A stretch of 64,000 nt of DNA from Dipteris shenzhenensis (taxonomy: Eukaryota; Polypodiophyta; Polypodiopsida; Gleicheniales). The stretch lies in assembly GCA_047967505.1 (NCBI GenBank), contig CM106541.1; one strand, written 5' to 3'. Positions within the stretch are counted from its first letter, which is position 1; each line of letters opens with the position of its first letter. Below, in pieces: positions 33,300 to 43,229 of the stretch. The notes below the pieces were generated by a model. The model was given only the letters and a program-made list of their open reading frames with translations, was not told the origin of the DNA and ran no database searches. The position numbers were made by a program, and so were the translations under genes.

Positions 33300-34029
33300 T
33301 GTAAGAAAATAATACAACGTCCGTGCTCAACAGATAACATGATCTCGTACACAAGAGAGAAAACAAGATAGTATGGAGAATTAAAAATTTGATTACTGTA
33401 GAACTGATACAATAGATGGCGCTACCTCCCAACCGTGTGCTCCTATGAAAGAAGCTTCCAGGGCGTGCTGGAAATAGTAGAAGACGGAGGCTAGATGCTA
33501 AGGAATCAGGGTTGTTGTAGCCAGTGATGAAATGGGCTTCACGGGCTTGCTCTTATATAGCCACCAATCGTAGTTGATTAGGCTCAATTGGGTGACTGAC
33601 CCAGTCCGCCCAAAACGGTCGACTGGTGGTCGGTCTCAAAATAGGCCACCAACCATACAATAGAACCGGTGCGCAAAACAGAGCAACTGACCTATGGACA
33701 CCGTTCAGCCCAGAGCCATCCGGGATCATCTGAGGCTCCAAACGGGCCTTGCAACTCGAGAGTGGGCTGCCCCGGGAAATGCTCCATCTACCCATAGTAT
33801 GGTCAGTCAAGGGATGCCTTCCCACACTTGCATGTAGCCTAGTTGGCTGTGTGCCAACTCTATCTGAAGCCGTCCAGCCATCAAGCCACACATGGCCCCC
33901 ATCTGGTGTCCAAACTAGGACCTACCAGATAACCGAGCTACTCAAATGCCTTCTCCTCATATGGGGGGCTTACAAGTAGAGTTAGTTGGTTCTTGCGTAG
34001 TTACACGAGAGTGGAGCATTGATATCTAA
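33300..34029 (-). repeat. 5' LTR of element B
   Basis: Pairs with 28478-29196. The last bases read GATATCTAAG rather than GATATCTAACA, so its outer end is slightly altered. Confidence 0.9.
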
Positions 34030-34524
34030 GAACTGCCATGTGGTAGATTACTTGGAATTGGGGATAAGGCTGATGTGGCAATCATGCCACATGTCAAAAA
34101 TTTGTGAGAGCCTTATCTGCCACATGTAAGGCATGGAGCAAGAGAGAGAAGCAAGAGTGAGGTAGAGTGGAGAGCCTTTGTGCATGGGAGGCGACAAGCG
34201 ATGGCGAGGTCGACGAAATGCGATGCTCATGAAGAGAGCACTATCTGTGCTCTGGCAGAAGAAGTTACGGTCTAGTGAGGCCAGCCCGTGGCTATGTAGG
34301 AGGGCACAACAGTGGAGCTTGTGACTAGATCTCTCACGAACTCTCAAAAGAGATGAATGAAAATCCTATGGATGGAAGTTTCTCTCAAAGTGGATGGAAA
34401 TTTTCAATCAAAGGATGGATGAAGATCTCTCACCGGAAGTGGACTCTCATGGAGAACACTCGAGAACTCTCAATCTCTCAATCACTCTCCCAAGGATTAC
34501 AATGCCTTAGTGGAAGGCAAGGGA
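34030..34524 (-). other. leader of element A, outer part
   Basis: Continuation of the element A leader after element B. It includes further GATGTGGCA/TGCCACATG words and a run of near-repeats of CTCTCA and GGATGGA (34330-34490). No coding was seen. Confidence 0.5.
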
Positions 34525-34536
34525 GCTCTGATATCA
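34525..34536 (-). other. primer binding site of element A
   Basis: GCTCTGATATCA on the + strand is the complement of TGATATCAGAGC, an 11-of-12 match to the Met primer site, directly before the LTR start at 34537. Confidence 0.8.
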
Positions 34537-34779
34537 TGATAAAATATGAAGAGGGAAGAGGAGAAGAGTAGATATGAGGAGAGAGGGCACAGCTAAAGAG
34601 CACACCACAAATGACTAACTGTACTGACTAACTGTACACTAGATTTAGTTGAAATTGTAGAATATATACAAACCAATTTAGGGTTAGGGTTAGGGCATCT
34701 AACCCTTTCTTTTATAGGACTCTATTGGGTTAGTGCTATGCACATATGGTCACATGATGTTGAGCCTAAACTCTCAACA
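34537..34779 (-). repeat. 5' LTR of element A
   Basis: It starts TGATAAAATATGAAGAGG and ends CTCTCAACA. It contains TTTAGGGTTAGGGTTAGGG, which is telomere-like but also present in shortened form in the other LTR, so it is part of the element. Confidence 0.85.
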
Positions 34780-34784
34780 TAAGA

Positions 34785-36593
34785 AGCCTCGATGGTGGCT
34801 AAGTTCTTGGATGCAGTCCTGATGGAAAAATTTGGGAGTTCATATTTGTCAAAAAATTGCTACATGATCAGTAAGGTGAAGGATCTAGTTTGTAAAAGCA
34901 ACAATTGGGGTGGTTTATTGAATGAGTTTTTCTACTAGTAAGAAATGATTACATGGCAAAGGAGAACTATGTTTATTTGTTTGCTATGGAGAGTGAAAAT
35001 ATAGTATCATGGGCAACACTATTGCATACAAAGATTTGCAGGAGATTTTGAAGAAGCAAAGCCACACTCTTAAGCAATTATCTAGGGTTTGTCCTTATGT
35101 GCCAACAATTTTTGAGAAGGTGATGCAGACAGAAGGCAGAATGAAGAAACATCATAATAAGGGTAAGAGGTTGTTTGTTAATCTTAGTGATGCCATGAAA
35201 GATAAAATTGATGATTTGGTTAGTGAAAAATGCACATATGAGCAATCTGTTGAGATGGTTATTGGAAAGCCATTGTGGATATTCTTGTGGGGTAGTCCTA
35301 TTGTCAGCAAGGACAAGATAGGATCTCGAGAAACTTCTATGTCTATTGGAAAATCCAAACCAAAAATTGAGGTTCGGACGGGAGCTATATCTAAAATCAA
35401 GTAAAAAATTGCAGCTAGTAATGTTCAGAGAAGTGCAACTAACAAAGAATACTTGGACAAAATATCACATCAGCAGTTTATAGATGCAGTGGAAGTAATC
35501 GATGCGTAGGCTGGTGAAGTACAAACGATGCAAAAATTTTATGCAAATGAAAATTTGTGTGTGGAAGCAGAGAATAGGAGGCAGTTGCAATAAATATAGG
35601 TCGGTGTAGAAATCCAAAAAGTGCAACAACAGTTGGCAAAAGAGCATTAGAAGTTTCAGGAATATAGAGATCATCAAGAGAAAGTAGAAAAATAGTTAAT
35701 GCAGCAATTGGATAGACAAAGAGAGGGTTTGCCTATCATGAGCAAGTGGCGAGAAGAGATGAAGGGTCATTTTTTTAATTTGCTAAGCAAGTATCCCAGA
35801 GGAACATAGAATTATAGACTCATAATTTATTTTTACAATAGAGGCTGGAAGCACTCAGGAATTTGAAAAAGTAGGTAAAAATGATGGCAAAAGATGCAGA
35901 GATTTATGGTATCTTTATGGGTCTGGAAGTTTTGGCAAATTTGAAGAATGATTTGGTTGCAATTAACCAGAATGCCTGGTATAACCTTAAAGAAAGATTG
36001 TTGGTTATTACACAAAGACCATATGAAGCATTTGCTTCCAAAGATTACACAAGCAAAATGTTGGCTGAAAAGGTGGACCAGTAGCAAGAGATCATTCAAA
36101 ATCTAAAATAGCAATTTGAGGAGGCCAAAATTGAGCTAAAGTCGACTAGAGAAAAAGATCTCAAATCAATAGTCCCTTTTATGCTTTATGCTAATCCCAA
36201 ATATTTTTCTTCCAATTTATCATTTTTGCAAGATAAGAAGCATAATGAAGATGTAGTAGAAAAGAAACGGGATGATAGCAACAATAGTTTGGAATCTGTA
36301 CTTATTCCTGATGAAGATGTATAGTTTGTAGAGATTGTGGATGCTTTGAAGACAGTGGAACAAATCACAATTGAAGAACTAGAGGGAGGAATGAAAGCTA
36401 CAGACAAATAAGAAGAGATGATAGTAGCAGCGATGAATGTTAATATGCAGGTGTCTACTACACCTAAACAAATGCAGTTCAAACTTAAGAAAGCAGCTCT
36501 CAATGTGGAGAAAGGATTGAATTTCCAAGTCCTAGAAGCTAGTTTTTTGGATATGCCAAAAAATAATATGGAAAGAACTGGACTAGATAATTA
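34785..36593 (+). pseudogene. coiled-coil ORF relic, 3' part
   Basis: After element A the host ORF resumes (A-S-M-V-A-K-F-L-D-A-V-L) and can be followed for about 600 codons to 36593, in at most three frames. The clearest open piece is 35009-35404. From 35405 onward the frame is rich in Gln, Glu and Lys with heptad-like spacing, suggesting a long coiled coil. Many interruptions are TAG or TAA between Gln-rich words, as expected if CAG and CAA decayed. It ends at a TAA near 36592 after an acidic stretch. I do not recognise the family and see no polymerase or protease motif in it. Confidence 0.45.
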
Positions 36594-36599
36594 AGTGGG

Positions 36600-37200
36600 T
36601 TTGAGTTTAAATCATTTTTGTGAAACAAAAATAAATATTCCACTGGATGTACTAGTGGAGACAATTACCCCTAGTATAACTAGTATAGTATATTTCTCTT
36701 TACACATAATCTAGAATAGGTATGGTATATTTCTCTTTACATATAATCTAGAATAGGTATGGGGAGTGGTACATTGAAGAGTGAGTTAATGTAACTACTT
36801 TTGGAGCATAATACAATGTACCAACTACCAACCTCTATTGAGAGTAGAATGCATGTAGTTTTAGGACTCACAGTTTTCGAGAGTCCGAAGATTTTTTTAA
36901 ATGTTGCAAGACTTATGTATTCTGAATTACATGTCTCAACTGTTCCGAGTGAATTTATTATGCTTTGTAATGCTTTATCAATAGTAATGAATGAATACAT
37001 GCATTATTACTCTCCTTTTATGTTGTTCTAAAAGTTGATTAGAATGTGGAATTCTCTTTTACAAAATTTCCTAGACGATTCTATATATGAAAGATTGCAG
37101 GTTTAAATAGGTGGAATTCAGGAATACATCTCTACCAATTACAAAGACTTCTCCTATGGAGAAGCAACCTACTTCAAAAGCCTTGGAGGATGATGAAGAA
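36600..37200. other. AT-rich spacer with a 37-bp duplication
   Basis: No coding is supported. GTATATTTCTCTTTACAYAT starts at 36688 and again at 36725, an exact 37-bp period. Confidence 0.6.
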
Positions 37201-37545
37201 GGGGGGGCTGACTTATGCTAGGTCCCTAACCACTTTAAAGCTTATAATGTTCAGGGCGGCAAAATACTTCTTGAGTAAGCTCAACAGATGATAGATCAAG
37301 GGAATCAACACGGTTATGATGGTCCAGCTAAGGTCAAGATAGTGGAACTTGCCATAGAAGGCAAAGAACCTCAACTAGAATACATAGCCGATGACTCACC
37401 CCCCTAAGCAAGAAGAGGCTTTTACTTGCCCTCCTGCATGAGTATCAAGATTGCTTCATGCCACTCGAAGTCATACAACACACCATCCTTATGATGGATG
37501 ATATTATACCCTTGAGGAAGAGACCCTACCTAATGAATTTGAAGT
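37200..37545 (+). pseudogene. possible gypsy pre-RT relic
   Basis: Short + strand words such as K-I-V-E-L-A-I-E-G-K-E-P, Y-I-A-D-D-S-P-P and L-H-E-Y-Q-D-C-F resemble the segment before reverse transcriptase in plant gypsy elements (A-L-L-x-E-Y-x-D-C-F-A). They lie in two frames with stops between, and no downstream polymerase follows. The call rests on a few words only. Confidence 0.35.
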
Positions 37546-37599
37546 ATGTGATGATTGTTAGAGTACATACATTGAGATCTTTTCGCTACATCCTATCAC

Positions 37600-39070
37600 T
37601 TGGAGGTCTTTTAGGTACATTCAATTGCTGGCCCTTCTCGCTCTTGTCCTTTAGGGGCTGGTTCCACATTACACTTTCTGCTTTGATCTCCCTCCATCAA
37701 GTCTCTCTGAACTCTTTGATCTATGTCTGCTACTTGATGGGAGGATTTGCCCTGATGGGGGGATCGGTTCTTTTTCCCAAGGCTCGAACTTAGAATTTTT
37801 CCCTTTAGGATCCCTTCTTGGGGGAATTGTCCCTTCTTCCCGAGGATGGAGCTTGGACTTCTTCCCTTCAAGTCCCCAGGATTGGCCATTCTTCCTGAAT
37901 ATGGAGCTTGCACTTCTTTGCTTCAGGCTCCCTTCTTTCAGGGGGCTTGTCAAGGCCCTTTCTTTTTTCTTGGTAGACCCATTTTGCAATTTATTTTGTA
38001 GCATCTCATCTCTCACCATGGATAGATGTAGTAGTAGGCAGGCACAATTGAGCTTTCCATAGCATGGGAAACCACAACCACATTCTCTACAATGAGACTT
38101 TACATCCACAAACACCCCAAATAAAATCACATGCAGAGCATGGATACACTCAGACCATTGGATCATATACTCATCTATGATGTGTAGATGAAAAACCATG
38201 CACTTGTTACCCTGCCGCATCTCAAGGAGATAGTCATCTGCTTTAACTATTGCAGATTTCAATACCATAGTCTAACCGTGTGCATTAGCAAGGTCTTTCT
38301 TGATTCCTTCCTGCCTCATCCTGAGGGTGCAAACATTCTCCTGTAACAACTCTACTTGATGCTTACTGGCTACAACAACTCTATCTGATTCTATCAGTTG
38401 CTCTTGAACATGGTGAAATTGTGTAGCATCTTCTTTGTAGACATGTTCCAAGAGATCCACCCTTTTTTGGGTTTTAGATACAACAAAAGGTTGCTTGTAA
38501 AAACTTTCAAGAGCCATGGCAAGTTCTTGAAGAGCCCTAATTTAATCTGATTTCATAGACTTGTACATATCCTTCCAAAATTGCACATTCTCATTGTCTC
38601 CTCCACCGTGGTTGCTCTTTGCCTAATTTGCATCCTTCCTTGACTTGAAGCTCTCTTGCAGCTTCTATATCAATGTTTTGATTTCTATATTCTCCCTTTT
38701 TAGTTGCTCTATCATTTCATCTTGATCTATGTTCAATGCATTTTGCATTTTCTAGAGCCATTCGCAAAGAGCCTCCTTGTCAACTCTCTGATCTTCAAGA
38801 ACTTTTTTCATCTCTATTAGCTCTTACTCTGCTTTGTTCCCATCCATTCTAACATCATCAAGTTGTTCATGTAGTAGCTTGATGGGCTTCTCTATATCTT
38901 ATCTTTTATGCTTTTCCATCAGAACCATTTTTTTAGTAGCCTCGGCTTGCTCTCATGCTTGCAAGGCCTTTCCTTCTGCCTCCTCCTCCTTGGCTGTTGC
39001 ACCCTCCTTGAGCATTCTCTCACATTGCACTATCTTTGTTTTGCTACATTGGTGGCTTTCATATGTATAA
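37600..39070 (-). pseudogene. second coiled-coil ORF relic, with a Cys-rich motif
   Basis: Read leftward from about 39070, the minus strand encodes a Lys/Glu/Gln-rich coiled coil (E-A-E-G-K-A-L-Q-A, D-E-M-I-E-Q-L-K-R-E-N). The open frames 38517-38272 and 38268-37669 follow, separated by one TAG. Near 38095-38035 it has H-C-R-E-C-G-C-G-F-P-C-Y-G-K-L-N-C-A-C, a cysteine cluster that could bind metal and loosely resembles SWIM-type fingers, although the final His of SWIM is Cys. The C-terminal part is Ser/Pro/Lys-rich. I do not recognise the protein. Its composition resembles the + strand relic at 34785-36593, but I see no direct sequence match. Confidence 0.4.
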
Positions 39071-39149
39071 AATTCATCTTCTAATCATATCGATCAAAAA
39101 TTGATTTGAGGTAAGTCCCCATCAGGTGCATAGCAAATGCAATTGACTG

Positions 39150-39225
39150 ACATGACAAACAACTATTCAATTGCTCTATTAATACTTGAACATGCCATAA
39201 ATTCAATTGCTCTACTACTTGAACG
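39150..39225. repeat. short tandem repeat that received the TR-GAG insertion
   Basis: CAATTGCTCTA...TACTTGAACATGCCATAAATT is present about twice. The TR-GAG element split the second copy within CTTGAACG/TGCCATAAATTC, the second half of which is found at 41824-41840. Confidence 0.7.
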
Positions 39226-39527
39226 TGTTGGAAAGCTGAAAGGAAAGGAAAGAGTGGACACAAACTCAGAATACTTGCATTACTTGCTTGCTTGTAGAAT
39301 GAAGAAGAGTGAGGTCCTTAAGTAGGCACCTCATACATGCTCACTGACATCACTGATGACTTCAGAGCTCCACAATCATCTCCTCAATCTGCTCCTAGAT
39401 TCTCTCAATCATCCTACCCCGCATCTCCACCACCTAACTGTGCTTGTGGGCACCTAACTGTGCCTCTAGCACTCACACATAGAAACATAAGGTGTGCTTG
39501 AGGCATACACCTTGAGATATCCCAACA
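39226..39527 (-). repeat. 3' LTR of the TR-GAG element
   Basis: It starts TGTTGGAAAGCTGAAAGG and ends GATATCCCAACA. It has GAATGAAGAAGAGTGAGG where the other LTR has GAATGAAGGTGAGG. Confidence 0.95.
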
Positions 39528-39541
39528 AACCCCCCCTCAAG
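39528..39541 (-). other. polypurine tract of the TR-GAG element
   Basis: Reads CTTGAGGGGGGGTT on the element strand, next to the LTR start TGTTGGG. Confidence 0.85.
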
Positions 39542-39898
39542 GAAATGCCTCAGGCTATGTCAAGGATACATCTAGTCTCATAGTTTCTCATGCCATCTCA
39601 TGGTGGTCAAGGATTAATCTATGGCTAGGTTCTCATGCTAGCAAGGGTTCCCTTGGGTGTAAGGTAAAAGGGATACAAAAAGACCTTCCAATGGTTATCT
39701 CCCCTGCATGTACATGCACACAATGTCTGCAAGAGGTACCATGGAGCAAAACATACACATGTCCTACATCATAAGGTGACCAGAGGTGTTTACAAAACAC
39801 ACAAAACACAATAGTTTATTTTCATTCATTTTGGAGGACTATCCAGGCTGAGTACCTTGACATAAAAAGAGAGATTTGGAGCATACATAGAGATGTGT
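39542..39898 (-). other. 3' untranslated part of the TR-GAG element
   Basis: Lies between the Gag stop and the polypurine tract. No coding features. Confidence 0.6.
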
Positions 39899-40728
39899 TT
39901 AAAATGCATAATCTTCAAAGGATGCCTCATCTTGTGAAGGCTCATTAACTGTAAGTAGATTTGCATTTTCTGTCTTTGCTTTGGCTCTGCAAAACTTCTC
40001 ATTATGGTTGTTCTTGCCACAGTGCTTGCATGGATTAACTTTGAAGCAGTCCTTTGAAAGGTGATTTGTCTTTCCACAGTGATTGCAAGGAGTATACTTT
40101 CCCTTCTGGACTTTTATAGCATAAGCAGTGTCATTGCCTTTCCTGAGCTCCATATGCCTTTCTTCTTCTTGGAGAGCAGAGATAATACCTTCAAGATTAG
40201 GATTGGGACGATTCTTCAAAGTGCTAACAATGTGATCAAATCCTTCAGGCATACTCTTAAGTAACACTGCCATGGCATCATCAGGAGTGATAGGAGAGTT
40301 GATAGAAGCTAATTGAGTCATAAGACTCTGCATATAGTTGACATGAGCTGCTAAAGTAGTACCACTTGCCATCTTTAATTCAAAGAAAGAGATTTTAAGT
40401 GATAGTTTAGAGATGTGAGAGCTTGCACCAAAAATCATGTCTAGCTTCTGCCAAGCTTCCGAAGGAGACTCTAAGTCAGAGATATGGTGTATATAATCAT
40501 CACCCAAAGCAAGAGCAATGATACCATATGCCTTTTCTTCTCTTGCTGGATCCCTTGCCGGTCGTGTCGGAGTTGAAGATTCTCCAGCATTGGAGGCCGT
40601 AGAGAAGCGGTAGGAGTAGGTTTGACAAGTCCCCATAAGTTCTCCCTCATCAATGCAAATTTTACCTTCATTTGCCATGTATGGAAGCCCTTTCCATTGA
40701 ACTTCTCAAGATTAAATATGGTAGCCAT
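39899..40728 (-). pseudogene. TR-GAG Gag protein gene (one frameshift)
   Basis: The start is the ATG at 40728-40726, followed by A-T-I-F-N-L-E-K-F-N-G, the usual copia Gag opening. The first frame runs to about 40610 (V-K-P-T-P-T-A). The true continuation (A-R-D-P-A-R-E-E-K-A-Y) is in another frame, so an indel of one or two bases lies near 40600-40640. The capsid part (S-E-A-W-Q-K-L, L-L-K-S-M-P-E-G-F) and two tandem CCHC knuckles, C-N-H-C-G-K-T-N-H-L-S-K-D-C and C-K-H-C-G-K-N-N-H-N-E-K-F-C, follow. The gene ends D-Y-A-F-stop at 39899. Gag would bind and package RNA. This copy's Gag is broken, although the element moved recently. Confidence 0.85.
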
Positions 40729-41513
40729 GAGAGGGTCTAACCCAGATATTGGGCAGTGTCTATCTCTCTTACAAGGCAAAAATAACTGAAAGACTTCCAA
40801 AATATGAGCACTTGATGTAGCAAAGAGTAGTGACCAGATTTCAAACAATGATGCTTCTTCTTAAATGCTTCATAGAAGTGGGTGAAATAAACACTTTCCA
40901 ATCAAAACCAGGTCTAGAAAGTCAAAACAAAACTGAAGCAACACTTGTACTGAAGTTATTGAAAACTTCAAAAGACCAGAAATGCTAGAGTAGCATTTTA
41001 TGTAGCATCATTTTCAAAAGCTTGTCAAAACTGTCAAAACTAGAGAGTTGAACTTGGAGGGCTTATAGCTCACTCTTCAAAGCAAAAGAAAGGGGGCTTT
41101 TTGAGGCAAAAGAAAGCCGGTATACCACAGTAGATCCTCTGGGAAGAAGAGGTGAAAAAATGCGTCAGGTCGCCTTCTCTTCCTTCAACAAAGTCGACTG
41201 GTTTTTCTCTGTTTTCTCCTTCAATATGCAGCCAATGCTGCTCAGATTTCAGCACAAGGTAGCCCAACGCAGCAAGAAAAATCGATGAAAATCGTACAAT
41301 GGCGACCAGCAGAGGTGGAGATACTTCAATTCCTTGCAGCCAGAAATTTGCCCCAACAAGGTGGATCTCCAGCTGGAAGGGCGTGGGAAATGGTTGAGAA
41401 CTGGAGGAGAACAGGCTTAAGCAAATTTTGGGAAGAAGAGGGAGAGATGGTGAAGAAGAAGAAGAGGAAGAAGATGATGATGTGGCAGAAATGGGCTCAA
41501 GGAGGATCAAATG
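40729..41513 (-). other. 5' leader of the TR-GAG element
   Basis: No coding is supported. The serine-run open frame at 41070-41561 comes from a GAA/GAT-rich simple repeat at 41450-41485 and runs into the LTR, so I reject it as a gene. Confidence 0.55.
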
Positions 41514-41525
41514 GCTCTGATACCA
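41514..41525 (-). other. primer binding site of the TR-GAG element
   Basis: GCTCTGATACCA on the + strand is a perfect complement of the TGGTATCAGAGC Met primer site, immediately before the right LTR. Confidence 0.95.
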
Positions 41526-41823
41526 TGTTGGAAAGCTGAAAGGAAAGGAAAGAGTGGACACAAACTCAGAATACTTGCATTACTTGCTTGCTTGTAGAAT
41601 GAAGGTGAGGTCCTTAAGTAGGCACCTCATACATGCTCACTGACATCACTAATGACTTCAGAGCTCCACAATCATCTCCTCAATCTGCTCCTAGATTCTC
41701 TCAATCATCCTACCCCGCATCTCCACCACCTAACTGTGCTTGTGGGCACCTAACTGTGCCTCTAGCACTCACACATAGAAACATAAGGTGTGCTTGAGGC
41801 ATACGCCTTGAGATATCCCAACA
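41526..41823 (-). repeat. 5' LTR of the TR-GAG element
   Basis: Near-identical to 39226-39527. The target duplication GAACG follows at 41824-41828 (left copy 39221-39225). Confidence 0.95.
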
Positions 41824-42159
41824 GAACGTGCCATAAATTCATGGATCCTCTCGTATTAGGAAAGTAATACCTTGTCTATTTTAGTTGGCAAGCTCAAAAT
41901 CTTGACTCCACCATCTACACTGATCTGAGGATTCGGGTATAAATGTAAAATATATGATCTCTTCCCATGACTTCTCCAAGAACTATGCTTGCAAATCACC
42001 TCCAAGAATGCCTTGTGCCTTTTCGATCATCCTTTCATTGATGTTAGTCTTCTAGATTTGATAGATAATGTATCCACCCTTCACATTCAATCATCTATCA
42101 ACTTGGTGAAGTTGGAGAGAGAATCCAAACGGGATCCAATCCGGGCTTTCTAAGACTAT

Positions 42160-42262
42160 GTGAGGAGCTCTTGTATGTTATGATTTCAAGACTAGGGGAG
42201 GAAAAATTGTGTGAGGAGCTCTCACATGTCACAATTTTAAGATTGGTTTTGTGAGATGCTCT
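42160..42262. repeat. degenerate 51-bp tandem duplication
   Basis: GTGAGGAGCTCT occurs at 42160 and 42211 (period 51), with a weaker third copy, GTGAGATGCTCT, at 42251. Confidence 0.7.
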
Positions 42263-42460
42263 TGGATTGTGCAGAGATAGAGGAGCATGATGACACGCTT
42301 GGGAGGGGAGCCATAAAGAGAGGGGATAGAAGTTGCAAGAAGTGTGCAATAGAGAAAGATTGAGAGGTAATGCTGAAGGGAGCCAAAAATGGCAAAAGAA
42401 TAATTAGAAAAAATAGTAAAAGGAGTAAAAAATGGTGAATGAAATGGAATAGTGGAGGCT

Positions 42461-42722
42461 TAAGTAGAGTGAAGGTCACCACGGTGGTCTGGCTTAAGTG
42501 ACGGTGGTTGTCTGAGGCATAAGTCTATTTTTGCCAAATTAGGTAGAGTATAGTTGATTAGTAGTCACCATGGTGGCTTGTTGATGGGCATAAGTAGAGT
42601 GAAGGCCACCATGATGGTATATCTCATGTGGTGGTGCTTGTCTGAGGCAACTAAATTATAAGCCTTTTTTGCCAAATTGCGTAGAGTGCAGTTAATTACA
42701 GCCACCATGGTGGCTCCTTAAT
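42461..42722. repeat. 130-bp tandem duplication with CCACCATGGTGG palindromes
   Basis: TAAGTAGAGTGAAGG begins at 42461 and 42591, a 130-bp period. Each unit contains two copies of a palindromic CCACCATGGTGG-like core (for example TCACCATGGTGG near 42565 and CCACCATGGTGG near 42704). Confidence 0.8.
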
Positions 42723-42936
42723 GATTATTTGGATGCGTGGTAGGCAAATTTTATTTGGATTCAAAGCTTTCAAGATTTTTGAATGAGATTCAACCTACCT
42801 TCTCCTTTCTCTATTTTGGGTGCTTCTCCTTCAAATCTCACCACTTCCTCTCTCATATGAGATTCTCCCAAGATCTGAAATAATTTCATTCGGGAAGACA
42901 AGGAAATCAATATTCTAAGTGAGCCATGAATGATGT

Positions 42937-43168
42937 AGGGTGTTTGGAGCTTAGAAGGAGCTACTGGATGAGATTATTTGAGAAAGGATCAAAGAAGATT
43001 GACTTTCAGGCATTGCAATTTCTGATGCATGAAAATGAATCTTTCTTTGCAGGGTGTTTGGAGCATAGAAGGAGCTACTAGACGAGATTCTTTGAGGAAG
43101 GATAAAAGAATATTGACTTTCAGGCATTGCAGTTGTGCTGATGCATGAAAATCAATCTTTATTTTGCC
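42937..43168. repeat. 114-bp tandem duplication
   Basis: AGGGTGTTTGGAGC begins at 42937 and 43051. The full units align with few differences through GATGCATGAAAATSAATCTT. Confidence 0.88.
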
Positions 43169-43229
43169 CATCTCTCAATACTAGTCACTTTCCCTGCTGC
43201 AATCTCCAAGGGTGCATGATTTCTAACCA

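Larger units (their letters stand above)
28478..34029 (-). mobile_element. Ty1/copia element B, nearly complete, inserted in element A
   Basis: LTRs of about 720-730 bp (28478-29196, 33300-34029), a Met primer site touching the right LTR, a polypurine tract touching the left LTR, and all copia domains in order: Gag, protease, integrase, reverse transcriptase and RNase H. Key catalytic residues are mostly preserved, but stops and frameshifts break the polyprotein at several points. The LTRs differ at several percent of positions, so it is not recent. I could not identify a clean target duplication. Confidence 0.9.
24900..34779 (-). mobile_element. Ty1/copia element A, interrupted by element B
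   Basis: LTRs at 24900-25147 and 34537-34779, a Met-type primer site at 34525-34536 and a polypurine tract at 25148-25157 define it. Gag, protease and the first half of integrase are present (27260-25186). The remainder of integrase, reverse transcriptase and RNase H are deleted, so integrase runs almost directly into the polypurine tract. It is a non-autonomous deletion derivative. Element B sits in its leader (28478-34029). Confidence 0.85.
39226..41823 (-). mobile_element. TR-GAG type non-autonomous LTR element
   Basis: A compact 2.6-kb element with near-identical LTRs (302 and 298 bp), a perfect 5-bp duplication GAACG on both sides, a perfect Met primer site and a polypurine tract. The interior encodes only Gag with two zinc knuckles. 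Protease, integrase and reverse transcriptase are absent, with no sign that they were lost piecemeal. This is the structure described as TR-GAG: such elements need enzymes from an autonomous copia partner. The LTRs differ by about two substitutions and one 4-bp indel, so the insertion is recent. Confidence 0.9.

Noticed and set aside
34678-34700. Telomere-like TTTAGGGTTAGGGTTAGGG
   Set aside because: Only about three imperfect units, and both LTRs of element A contain a version, so it is part of the LTR rather than an interstitial telomere.
41070-41561. Minus-strand open frame with a serine run
   Set aside because: The run comes from a GAA/GAT simple repeat in the TR-GAG leader, and the frame continues into the LTR.
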